Positions 26,230-34,500 of a stretch of DNA of 64,000 nucleotides are shown piece by piece. Source of the DNA: Anaerocolumna sp. AGMB13025 (GTDB taxonomy: Bacteria; Bacillota; Clostridia; Lachnospirales; Lachnospiraceae); the NCBI RefSeq assembly GCF_029689925.1, contig NZ_CP121445.1:985001-1049000 (forward strand), read 5' to 3'. The stretch's first letter is position 1. Each line of letters opens with the position of its first letter. Under the pieces are notes generated by a model. The model saw only the letters and a program-made list of their open reading frames with translations. It did not search any database and had not been told where the DNA came from. Both the position numbers and the translations under genes were made by a program.

Positions 26230-27936
26230 ATGAAAAAACCAATCGTAGAATTTAAGGATTTTGGATTTAAATATAAATCTCAAACAGGAGCCACCTTACA
26301 TAATATTAATCTTACAATTTATCAGGGAGAAAAAGTATTGTTGCTTGGTCCTAGCGGCAGCGGCAAATCAACTCTGGTTAATTGTATGAATGGATTAAAT
26401 CCATTTTCTTATGAAGGTACTGTAACCGGCTCTCTTAAAATTGCTGGCATGGAAACGAAAGATGCCAGCATTTTTGCATTGAGCCGTATTGTCGGAACGG
26501 TTCTGCAGGATTCCGATGCTCAGTTTGTAGGACTCTCCGTAGGAGAGGATATCGCCTTTGCCCTGGAAAATGACAGCATGCCCCGTAAAGATATGCTTCC
26601 CAAGGTGCAAAAAGCAAGTGAAACAGTGGGAATGGAGGAATTCCTCCTCCATGTACCTTATGAATTATCTGGAGGGCAGAAGCAGAAAGTTGCCCTTGCA
26701 GGTGTCATTCATGATAATGTGGATTTATTAATCTTTGATGAACCTTTAGCGGCTTTAGACCCTAAGATGGGAATGTATGCGGTGGATTTAATCGACCGGA
26801 TCCAAAAAGAACAGGATAAAACAGTCGTAATCATTGAACATCGTCTGGAGGATGTCCTATACCGGCAGGTAGACCGGGTTGTTCTGATGAACGATGGGAA
26901 AATCATCTTTAACGGTGTACCGGATGAACTCTTAGCGTCGGGGCTTTTACCGGAATATGGAATTAGGGAACCTCTTTATATTCTGGCTATGAAATATGCA
27001 GGCTGTCAATTTTATAAAGATCAGAATTTGTCCGATATTTATCATATGAATTTAGATTCCTTTGAGGAAAAGCTGATTAAGCAGCAGAAATTTAATTGGG
27101 AAAAGTATATACCCAAATTAGGCAGTGAAGTTCTTAGAGCGGACAAAGTATCCTATTCCTATGGTAAGGAGGAAGTACTAAAAGATATATCATTTTCCAT
27201 AAGAAAAGGTGAAAAGATTGCCTTTGTAGGAAAAAATGGTGCTGGAAAAAGTACTATGGCAAAATTAATCTGCGGTATTGAAAGACCCTTAAGAGGAAGC
27301 ATCTATATCAACGGACAGGATTATCTAACATTATCTATTAAGGAAATCGGTGAAAAAATCGGATTTGTTATGCAAAATCCCAATCAGATGCTGGTTAAGA
27401 ACTTTATTCGGGAAGAAGTGGAACTTGCCCTTGTACTGAGGGGGAAAAGTAAGGACGAAATTGATGAAGCCGTTGAGAAGACCCTCAAAATGTGCGGGCT
27501 TTATGGGATGAGGAACTGGCCTGTAACGGCTGTCAGCTATGGGCAGAGAAAGCGGATTACCATAGCGTCCATTCTGGTATTAGAGCCGGAAGTCATTATA
27601 CTGGATGAACCCACAGCCGGACAGGATTATTTCCATTACACAGAGATTATGAATTTTTTGGAGGAACTTAATAAAGAATACGGAATTACTATTATATTTA
27701 TTACCCATGATATGCATTTGGCAATACAGTATACAGACCGAGCCGTTGTATTTGCAGAAGGCAGGCTGATTGCAGATGATTCCGTGTATAAGGTGCTTTC
27801 AGACAATGAAGTGATTGAACAGGCCAATTTAAAGCAGACGTCCCTTTATACCCTGGCAAAACGTCTGGATTTTAGTCCGGAGGAATATATTGAGCATTTT
27901 ATTGCTTATGAAAGGATGATGAAAGAGCATGAATAA
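26230..27936 (+). CDS. Fused ECF transporter ATPase (EcfA-EcfA')
   Basis: 568 residues with two ABC ATPase domains in one chain. Domain 1 has Walker A GPSGSGKST (about 41-49), the signature LSGGQKQK and Walker B LLIFDEPLAALD. Domain 2 (about 300-545) has GKNGAGKST, a degenerate signature VSYGQRKR in place of LSGGQ, and IILDEPTAGQD. It powers vitamin or small-molecule uptake with EcfT and the S component. In many ECF systems the two ATPases are separate genes; the fusion is a known variant. The altered second signature suggests one of the two ATP sites is weaker. Confidence 0.93.
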   Translation: MKKPIVEFKDFGFKYKSQTGATLHNINLTIYQGEKVLLLGPSGSGKSTLVNCMNGLNPFSYEGTVTGSLKIAGMETKDASIFALSRIVGTVLQDSDAQFVGLSVGEDIAFALENDSMPRKDMLPKVQKASETVGMEEFLLHVPYELSGGQKQKVALAGVIHDNVDLLIFDEPLAALDPKMGMYAVDLIDRIQKEQDKTVVIIEHRLEDVLYRQVDRVVLMNDGKIIFNGVPDELLASGLLPEYGIREPLYILAMKYAGCQFYKDQNLSDIYHMNLDSFEEKLIKQQKFNWEKYIPKLGSEVLRADKVSYSYGKEEVLKDISFSIRKGEKIAFVGKNGAGKSTMAKLICGIERPLRGSIYINGQDYLTLSIKEIGEKIGFVMQNPNQMLVKNFIREEVELALVLRGKSKDEIDEAVEKTLKMCGLYGMRNWPVTAVSYGQRKRITIASILVLEPEVIILDEPTAGQDYFHYTEIMNFLEELNKEYGITIIFITHDMHLAIQYTDRAVVFAEGRLIADDSVYKVLSDNEVIEQANLKQTSLYTLAKRLDFSPEEYIEHFIAYERMMKEHE

Positions 27937-28783
27937 CGAACTGCTGATCAATCTTATCCCGGGAAGTACCTGGCTGCATAAATTGACCGGAAAAACCAAA
28001 GTAAGAATGTTCCTGATTCTTCTGGTCTATATTATCATGTCCTTTGATATCCGGCTGTTGCTTCCCTTGTTTATAATCAGCTTTGCAGGGCTGATATCCC
28101 TAAAGCCTAAATGGAAAACCCTTAAATACATATTTATTATCGCAATTATCATGAATTCCATTAATATTATTCTGTACTGGGTAGTAAAGCCCTACTGCGG
28201 CAGTGACTGGTGCGGCGGCAGTAATACGGTATTGCTGCGGTTTACAGAAAGGTATTTTATATCGGCAGAAAGCATATGGTATCTGTCTATCCGGTTTTTT
28301 AAGATGATGACCTCACTGATGGTTTCAATGACCTTTGTGTTATCCATTACCCCTTCGGAATTGGCAGCAGGGTTGTATTCTGTTAAAGTGCCCTATAAAA
28401 TCTGTACCATATTTTCTATTGCCTTTCGTTATATTCCGGATATCGGGAGAGATTTTGAGAATATCAAAATTTCCATGCAGGTCAGGGGAATTGAGCTGGA
28501 TCCTAAAAAGGCCTCCATTCTTACACGTCTAAAGCAAAATATATTGATTTTAATGCCCTTAATCATTACCTCCTTTGACCGGGTTGGAAACATTGCCAAT
28601 GCCATGGACTTAAGAGGTTACGGCAAGGGAAAGACCCGCACTTATTATAGTGAGCGGGAAGAAGAAAAGTCTGACCAGATTATGAAAGTAATATACAGCC
28701 TTTTAGCAGTGTTTTGTATCTATTGGATTATTACCCGCAATATTATGCCCCATTCTGCTAAAATGTGGTATCCGTTTTCATAG
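27929..28783 (+). CDS. ecfT: ECF transporter transmembrane protein EcfT
   Basis: 284 residues, overlapping the ATPase gene by 8 bp. Hydrophobic segments lie at about 28-75, 105-130 and near the C-terminus (245-262). The two coupling-helix motifs expected of EcfT are present as 'SMQVRGIELDP' and 'AMDLRGYGKGK' (x-R-G). It scaffolds the S component and ATPases at the membrane. Confidence 0.93.
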   Translation: MNNELLINLIPGSTWLHKLTGKTKVRMFLILLVYIIMSFDIRLLLPLFIISFAGLISLKPKWKTLKYIFIIAIIMNSINIILYWVVKPYCGSDWCGGSNTVLLRFTERYFISAESIWYLSIRFFKMMTSLMVSMTFVLSITPSELAAGLYSVKVPYKICTIFSIAFRYIPDIGRDFENIKISMQVRGIELDPKKASILTRLKQNILILMPLIITSFDRVGNIANAMDLRGYGKGKTRTYYSEREEEKSDQIMKVIYSLLAVFCIYWIITRNIMPHSAKMWYPFS

Positions 28784-28906
28784 AACATGATACATGATAC
28801 ATGAAAGGTTCCCGAAGTATTTTATGACAGTGAACGAAGTGAAGTCACTTATAACCTGTGGTCCTATGTCATATAAAATAAGCAGGGGATATTATTAAGA
28901 TAACAA

Positions 28907-28998
28907 ATATATAAAAGATATAAAGTAGGTAGAAGATATAAAGTAGGTAGAAGATATAAAGTAGGTAGAAGATATAATGTAGATAGAAGATATAAAGC
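28907..28998. repeat. 18-bp tandem repeat
   Basis: About five copies of TAGAAGATATAAAGTAGG lie between ecfT and the M20 peptidase gene and end about 25 bp before the start codon. Confidence 0.85.
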
Positions 28999-29023
28999 AG
29001 ATAAAAAAAGAAAGGTGATAGGA

Positions 29024-30361
29024 ATGAGCTATCTTAAGGAGATGATTAACGGTATCAGCGAACTGGTTAAGATTCCTACCGTCTATGAGGAGGCAACGGT
29101 ATCGGAAACCATGCCTTATGGAGAAAAAGTGCACCGAGGATTTCTGTGGTTAAAGGAAATGGCCTTAAGAGACGGCTTTGAGGTTATAGAGTTTGACGGA
29201 CATGCACTGGCTATCCGTATAAAAGGGCAACAATCAGAAAAACGGATTGATGTGGTTTCCCACCTGGATGTGGTTGAACCCGGAGAAGGCTGGACTTTAG
29301 AACCATTTGACGGAAGAATTACAGGAGAATATATCCATGGAAGAGGAACTCTGGATATGAAAGGTCCCCTTATGATTACCTATTATGCCCTGAAATATAT
29401 GAAGGACCATAACATACCTTGTAAAAATGAAGTCCGTCTTGTAATCGGCGGCGATGAAGAACGGACCATGGATGATATGAGGTATTATGCAGCAAAGGCA
29501 GGAATCCCGGATTTTGCATTTACACCAGATGGTAAATTCCCAATCAGCTATGGAGAAAAGGGCGCTCTGATGTTTCAGATAACCGGAAATCATAAGAGCT
29601 GTATTGCTTCCTTAGAGGGTGGAGTCCAGTGTAATGTAATCAGCCCAGCTGCGGTCGCATATATTAAGGACTTAAAAATGGAGGACGAGTTTTTACGGGT
29701 TCTTAATAAGTCCGGTTATACCGGAGAGGTTATAAAAGAAAAGGAACAGCTTAAAATCACAGTCCACGGAAAAGCTGCCCATGCTTCCAGACCCGAGGAC
29801 GGAGCCAATGCCACGGTGATGCTGTTGGATGTTATACAGCAGGCAGGTAAAGATCCTTTGGCTGGTCTGCTGTATAACTGCTTTTATGATTCCTATGGAA
29901 AAGGAGCCGGTATGGAATATGACTTGATACCTATGGGAAAACTTACGTTAAATTTAGGAATTTTAAAGATTCATAACAATAGTATTACAGCGGTTGTGGA
30001 TTGCCGCTATCCCTTAGGTGTTACCTCAGATGTATTAAAAGAGAAACTTAAGGAAGCGTTAGGATCTTTTCAGATTGAAATCGGTTATGATGATAAACCT
30101 ACCTTAGCGGATGTGAATTCACCTTATATCAAAGTGCTGCTGGATACTTACCGGCGTGTTACAAAAGATACCCAGGCAAAGCCCTTAATAAGCGGCGGGG
30201 TCACCTACAGTAAAGCCCTTGCAAACTGTGTTGCCTTTGGTCCCTTGACAAAAGAGGAACCTATGCTGGCCCATCAGGCTGATGAGAGAATTGAAATCCG
30301 AAAGGTAGAGAATTTATTTGAGGTATATAAGGAAGCCATGTGTTGCCTTGGGGATATGTAA
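29024..30361 (+). CDS. M20-family metallopeptidase (dipeptidase PepV/Sapep-like)
   Basis: 445 residues from the ATG at 29024; AAAGGTGAT is best spaced for this start rather than the GTG at 29015. Zinc ligands and catalytic residues of M20 are visible: 'VVSHLDVVEPG' (His, Asp), 'GRGTLDMKGP' (Asp), 'GGDEERTMDDM' (catalytic Glu-Glu), a dimer-domain 'VHGKAAHASRPEDGANA', and a late 'HQADERIEI'. The layout matches PepV/Sapep dipeptidases, which cut dipeptides in the cytosol. Its position after the ECF operon may be chance. Confidence 0.9.
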   Translation: MSYLKEMINGISELVKIPTVYEEATVSETMPYGEKVHRGFLWLKEMALRDGFEVIEFDGHALAIRIKGQQSEKRIDVVSHLDVVEPGEGWTLEPFDGRITGEYIHGRGTLDMKGPLMITYYALKYMKDHNIPCKNEVRLVIGGDEERTMDDMRYYAAKAGIPDFAFTPDGKFPISYGEKGALMFQITGNHKSCIASLEGGVQCNVISPAAVAYIKDLKMEDEFLRVLNKSGYTGEVIKEKEQLKITVHGKAAHASRPEDGANATVMLLDVIQQAGKDPLAGLLYNCFYDSYGKGAGMEYDLIPMGKLTLNLGILKIHNNSITAVVDCRYPLGVTSDVLKEKLKEALGSFQIEIGYDDKPTLADVNSPYIKVLLDTYRRVTKDTQAKPLISGGVTYSKALANCVAFGPLTKEEPMLAHQADERIEIRKVENLFEVYKEAMCCLGDM

Positions 30362-30371
30362 TAAAAGGCTT

Positions 30372-30560
30372 TGATAAGACTGTATAATGCAAAATGTTAT
30401 AATGTAAAGCTGTCATGATACAAAGTGGAATAATACAATGCAGTTATAATACAAAGCAGTTACGAGACAATGCACGATACAAAGCAGTAACGAGATAAGC
30501 AGTATACAAAGCTGTCATGATACAAACAGTCATATTACAAAGCATTTATTATACAAGGTA
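30372..30560. repeat. Degenerate TACAAAGCAGT-type repeat region
   Basis: Irregular copies of a ~20-bp unit built on ATACAAAGCAGT with TCATGA or TTACGAG spacers fill most of the ~296-bp gap. No ORF is credible within it. Confidence 0.7.
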
Positions 30561-30657
30561 GTCATAATTCAGCAATTATTATATACTACAATAATTCAAA
30601 ACAGTAAATAATTCTAGAAGGGTAAATAATTAGGTACCCGGGAAGGACAATTTTGAT

Positions 30658-31500
30658 ATGAATGAAAAACCAATTTTAGTATTTCAAACGGACTTTACTT
30701 ATAAAGAAGGTGCGGTCTGCTCCATGTATGGAGTGGTAAAAACCGTAGACCGCAGCCTGGAGATCTTTGACGGTACCCATGAAATCCCGCACTTTGATAC
30801 CTGGAGTGCTTCTTACCGTCTGTACCAGTCCATGCGGTTCTGGCCAAAAGGTACCATATTCGTATCGGTGGTAGACCCGGGGGTAGGTACGAAAAGAAGG
30901 GCAGCGGTAGCCAAAACCACGGACGGATATTATGTGGTAACTCCGGATAACGGAGCCTTAACCCATGTTTTGAAGAACATAGGAATTGAAGAAGTAAGGG
31001 AAATTGACGAAACGATAAACCGGCTGAAATCTACAGTAGGAACCAGCATCTTCCATGGAAGGGATTTATTCGGCTACTGTGCTGCCAGACTTGCCAGCGG
31101 AATCATATCCTATGAAGAAGTTGGACCTGCATACCCGATACAGGAAATTGTAGTTCATGAAATACAAGAACCGGTCCTAAAACCAGGGAAAGCAGAAGGA
31201 ATCTTTGAAATCAGCGACCCTAACTTCGGAAATCTGTGGAGTAACATTCCGGTGGAGGAGTTTCTTAATAACGGTTTTGCATATGGGGATATTCTTAAGG
31301 TGGCTATTTATCATGGCAACGACCTTATATATCAGGAAAAAGTACCCTTTGCCAAATCCTTTGGCTATGTAAAAAAAGGTGAACCGGTGGTTTATACCAA
31401 TGAGCTTATGAAAATAGCTATGGCTAACAGTATGGGTAATTTTATGGATACCTATCAGGTGGATTTCGGACAGGACTGGAAGGTTAAGTTTGAGAAATAA
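30658..31500 (+). CDS. SAM hydroxide adenosyltransferase (DUF62 family)
   Basis: Predicted to hydrolyse S-adenosylmethionine to adenosine and methionine with water as nucleophile. 280 residues in the chlorinase/fluorinase superfamily. The N-terminal alpha/beta domain has 'LVFQTDFTYKEGAVCSMYG' and 'IFVSVVDPGVGTKRRAAV'. The Asp-Arg-His set typical of the hydrolytic DUF62 branch is present as Asp73, Arg80/81 and His133 (FHGRDLFG). The C-terminal beta-barrel starts near 170. No halide-binding signature is evident, so halogenation is unlikely. It lies downstream of an ECF transporter and an M20 peptidase. Confidence 0.88.
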   Translation: MNEKPILVFQTDFTYKEGAVCSMYGVVKTVDRSLEIFDGTHEIPHFDTWSASYRLYQSMRFWPKGTIFVSVVDPGVGTKRRAAVAKTTDGYYVVTPDNGALTHVLKNIGIEEVREIDETINRLKSTVGTSIFHGRDLFGYCAARLASGIISYEEVGPAYPIQEIVVHEIQEPVLKPGKAEGIFEISDPNFGNLWSNIPVEEFLNNGFAYGDILKVAIYHGNDLIYQEKVPFAKSFGYVKKGEPVVYTNELMKIAMANSMGNFMDTYQVDFGQDWKVKFEK

Positions 31501-31595
31501 ACCGGGTAAGTTATATTCATGATAATTGAACTTACAATGGTAACAGATAAAAAAACTCAGATAAAAAAAGCTGCGGGCAAATTTCAAAAAAGGTA

Positions 31596-31626
31596 TTGAC
31601 TCTGGTATCATACCATAGTTTATAAT
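31596..31626 (+). promoter_or_regulatory. MerR-type promoter with 19-bp spacer and central dyad
   Basis: -35 TTGACT (31596-31601) and a perfect -10 TATAAT (31621-31626) are separated by 19 bp. The spacer holds a dyad, CTcTGGTAT-c-ATACCAtAG, centred at 31609. Over-long spacers with a central palindrome are the hallmark of promoters activated by MerR-family regulators through DNA twisting. No merR gene lies in the window. Confidence 0.65.
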
Positions 31627-31718
31627 AATATTTAACAGCTAATATAAATAGAGAAACAAGGAATAGAATAAGCAAAGTAGACTGCCTATGAGGCAATTGC
31701 CAATTAAAAAAGGATATA

Positions 31719-31765
31719 AAGGAGCGTGGATGCTTAAAATTTAGCATCTTAGCTTCTCTTTTTTA
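31719..31765 (+). terminator. Hairpin with T tract in the MerR-type transcript
   Basis: GATGCT (31729-31734) and AGCATC (31743-31748) form the inner stem; GGAGC and GCTTC extend it with a G-U pair. A T-rich run ends at about 31764. It is either the end of a ~130-nt RNA or an attenuator before the structured RNA that follows. An 18-codon frame (ATG 31688 to TAG 31744) overlaps it but has no ribosome binding site. Confidence 0.6.
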
Positions 31766-31774
31766 TTTTATGAG

Positions 31775-31997
31775 GAAAGTTTGCTGAACTATCCTGTAAA
31801 ATAGAGCTCCGTGCAGGAGGCGATTGACACGGAACAGGAAGGTGTCACTGATGTGACAGCGCATTAGCGCTAGAGTCTGGCGAGCCAGACGCTTTGATCT
31901 AATAGGATTGCCTTAAGTGTCGAAGAAGCAGTAAAACAGGAGGATTGAAATAAACGGACAGAGAAGTCGCTTATGGTGATTTCTGCTGTCTGTTTTA
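31775..31997 (+). ncRNA. Highly structured RNA of unrecognised class, with its own terminator
   Basis: No coding frame runs through this region, yet it is dense in perfect stems. A closing long-range pair is TCCTGT (31792-31797) with ACAGGA (31936-31941). Inside lie TCCGTG/CACGGA (31808/31828), TGTCAC/GTGACA (31843/31853), AGCGC/GCGCT (31858/31867) and GTCTGG/CCAGAC (31875/31885, loop CGAG). A terminator (ACGGACAG/CTGTCTGT, 31954-31993) follows directly. I cannot name the class. A Firmicute raiA-type RNA is one possibility to test. A degenerate partial copy lies near 56660. Confidence 0.6.
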
Positions 31998-32237
31998 TGT
32001 TATAGAAAATTCCTTTGAAATAGAAAACCCTGACAGGCAGGAGGTATGTCTATTCCATTTACCAATCAAAATGTGCTGATCGGATTCACATAGGTATATG
32101 CGGTTAGTATTAATAAGTACTAAGTAATAATGATTTGGTCAGGTATGATAAAGCAAAGCAGTTTGTGAATAGATAAAGTGCTTTGGAATAAAAATAAGAA
32201 ATTTAAGTGCGCAGCAGCGCACGGATAGGAGAATGAT

Positions 32238-33719
32238 ATGGAGACGAAGAAAAATTATATCAATGGACAGTGGGTTTTATCGGTTACCGAAAGAAAAAGA
32301 GAAATCATATGTCCTTCAAACGGCGAAATTATTGCTTACACCACTGAAAGCAATGAAGCCGATGCGAAAGCTGCTATTAAAGCCGCCAGAGAAGCTTTTT
32401 ATGTAACCGGGGAATGGCGGAGAATGTCTGGAACCGACCGCGCAGACTACTTGTATCAGATTGCTGATGAAATTACCGCCCGTGGAGAGGAACTGGCAAG
32501 GACGGATACCCTTGATAATGGGAAACCGTTACGGGAAGCCCAGGGAGATGTATCCGATGCGGCGGCCTGCTTTAAATATTATGCAGGACTGATAACAAAG
32601 CCTCAGGGTGGCGTTTACGAAGTAAATAATGGTTTCGGTCCCATGCACTCTTACACCGTTCACGAACCGGTAGGAGTGTGTGCACAGATTACCCCTTGGA
32701 ATTATCCTCTTCTTATGGCGGTCTGGAAGTTAGCGCCAGCGCTGGCAGCCGGTAACTGTATTGTATTTAAGCCCAGTGAAAATGCCCCCCTGTCAACGGT
32801 ACTGCTGTTTGAAATCTTTGAAAAGGTGGGACTGCCAAAAGGTACTGTCAATCTGGTTCTAGGAACCGGCCCTGAGGTTGGTGCGGTATTTGCTGAAAGT
32901 GAAGAGGTAGACATGATTACCTTTACAGGAAGTACAAAAACCGGTCAATCCATTATGAAGGCGGCAGCCGGTAACCTGAAAAAGATAGGTTTGGAACTTG
33001 GCGGTAAATCGCCTAACATTGTGTTTGCAGACTGTGATTTTGAAGGCGCTATTGAATGGGCAATGATTGGGATTTTCTTTAACTCCGGACAGGTGTGTTC
33101 TGCCGGTTCCAGATTAATTATTGAAGATAGCATCAAAGATAAATTCCTTGCAAGATTAAAGGAGCGGGCCGAAGCCATAACCATAGGACCCGGTCTTTTA
33201 GACCCGGATATGGGAGCCATTATTACGAAAGCCCAGATGGAAAAGGTACTGGGGTATATTCAGTCGGGAATACAGGAAGGAGCAGTACTTGTCTGCGGCG
33301 GTGAAAGATATATGGAAGGTGAGTGTGCCAAGGGATTCTTTATCAAACCTACCATATTTGATCATTGTACCAGGGAGATGAAAATTGTAAGAGAAGAAAT
33401 ATTTGGACCGGTCCTTACGGTCCAGACGTTTAAAACAGAGGAGGAAGCCATTGCCCTTGCAAATGATACACCCTATGGTCTGGCAGGAACCGTATGTACG
33501 TTAAACAGCGCAAGAGCTCTTCGTGTCATGAAGGAGATAAGAGCAGGAATTATGTGGATTAACTGCTGTCAGCCCACCTTTAACGAAGCCCCCTGGGGAG
33601 GTTATAAGATGAGCGGCATTGGCAGGGAGCTTGGCGTTCATGGACTGGAAGAATACCAGGAAGTAAAACAGGTTAATATCGCACTGGAAACTGGGCCAAT
33701 TGGCTGGTTTATGCATTAA
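32238..33719 (+). CDS. NAD(P)-dependent aldehyde dehydrogenase, betaine-aldehyde type
   Basis: 493 residues, full-length ALDH superfamily. It oxidises an aldehyde to the acid. The catalytic Glu lies in GLELGGKSPNIVF and the catalytic Cys in FNSGQVCSAGSR. The N-terminal 'PWNYPLLMAVWKLAPALAAGNC' and the C-terminal 'NEAPWGGYKMSGIGRELG' and 'YQEVKQV' match betaine-aldehyde/glycine-betaine-type enzymes (GbsA-like). No choline dehydrogenase or transporter lies beside it, so the true substrate is open. A perfect GTGCGC/GCGCAC hairpin sits directly before its GGATAGGAG site. A terminator follows at 33805-33844. Confidence 0.9.
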   Translation: METKKNYINGQWVLSVTERKREIICPSNGEIIAYTTESNEADAKAAIKAAREAFYVTGEWRRMSGTDRADYLYQIADEITARGEELARTDTLDNGKPLREAQGDVSDAAACFKYYAGLITKPQGGVYEVNNGFGPMHSYTVHEPVGVCAQITPWNYPLLMAVWKLAPALAAGNCIVFKPSENAPLSTVLLFEIFEKVGLPKGTVNLVLGTGPEVGAVFAESEEVDMITFTGSTKTGQSIMKAAAGNLKKIGLELGGKSPNIVFADCDFEGAIEWAMIGIFFNSGQVCSAGSRLIIEDSIKDKFLARLKERAEAITIGPGLLDPDMGAIITKAQMEKVLGYIQSGIQEGAVLVCGGERYMEGECAKGFFIKPTIFDHCTREMKIVREEIFGPVLTVQTFKTEEEAIALANDTPYGLAGTVCTLNSARALRVMKEIRAGIMWINCCQPTFNEAPWGGYKMSGIGRELGVHGLEEYQEVKQVNIALETGPIGWFMH

Positions 33720-33804
33720 TTTAAATTATTATTGTTAAACTGGTGTCATATGGGATAATAATAATGTTAGTACAGCTATCTACTCTATATATAAAATATA
33801 AAAG

Positions 33805-33845
33805 AAAAAAATATACCCGTTGTAATCGCGATGGGTATTTTTTTC
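33805..33845. terminator. Rho-independent terminator after the aldehyde dehydrogenase
   Basis: AAAAAATATACCC (33805-33817) pairs with GGGTATTTTTTT (33833-33844). Confidence 0.8.
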
Positions 33846-34500
33846 TTTTAATATGGATAAATTTCAAAGATTCATATATTCTTGTATAGAAAGGAAATAT
33901 ATCTTTATTTGAATATTTGATGGTTAAAAAGTGCAGCCATCCTATCAATAATTACTTTTGCCATATATCATAATAGAAAATATGGGGAATATAGCAAATA
34001 AAAGAAAATGCAGATAGTTACCCTATTGCGATATGGTAATATATGATGTATAATCATAAAAATAAATTTACATGGTATTTTATGACAAGTAAAGAAAGTT
34101 TGATCATATCTGGTGAAAGATATATATCAAAGAACAAGAACAGAGAAAAAAGAAATTGAAATACAGAATAAAAGAAGTTGGATTGCAGATAAAGAATTAG
34201 GAGGAATACAGAAAAGAGAAACGGGAACACAGAATGGAGTTGACAGGGAATAATTTCGGTAGTAGAATAACTTTAATTAATACATACTAAACCAATATGA
34301 ATATATGAATAATATATGCGAAGACATAACACTAAAAATACTCTTAGGAAAAGTAAGAAAGAGAAACTTACGAAGCAGCCATGCTGCTGCGGGTTATGAA
34401 GATAAGCAGTCTGTGCATATTTTTGAGATGCCGCTTTATGCAGCATCCTCTCAAGCATTAACATGATAAGAATCTATTGGCAAAAGGAAGGATGAATAAG
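33846..34500. other. Gap upstream of the oligopeptide transporter operon
   Basis: About 650 bp of AT-rich DNA. Near 34370-34450 there are Gly/Cys-rich inverted blocks (GCAGC/GCTGC and ATGCCGC/GCAGCAT) that could fold in the leader of the opp operon. I see no gene and no riboswitch consensus. Confidence 0.4.

Noticed and set aside
31532..31747. Antisense small ORF over the MerR-type promoter
   Set aside because: No ribosome binding site, and it covers promoter, hairpin and the terminator region.
34370..34450. T-box or riboswitch before the opp operon
   Set aside because: Some inverted blocks exist, but no T-box sequence or known aptamer consensus could be found.
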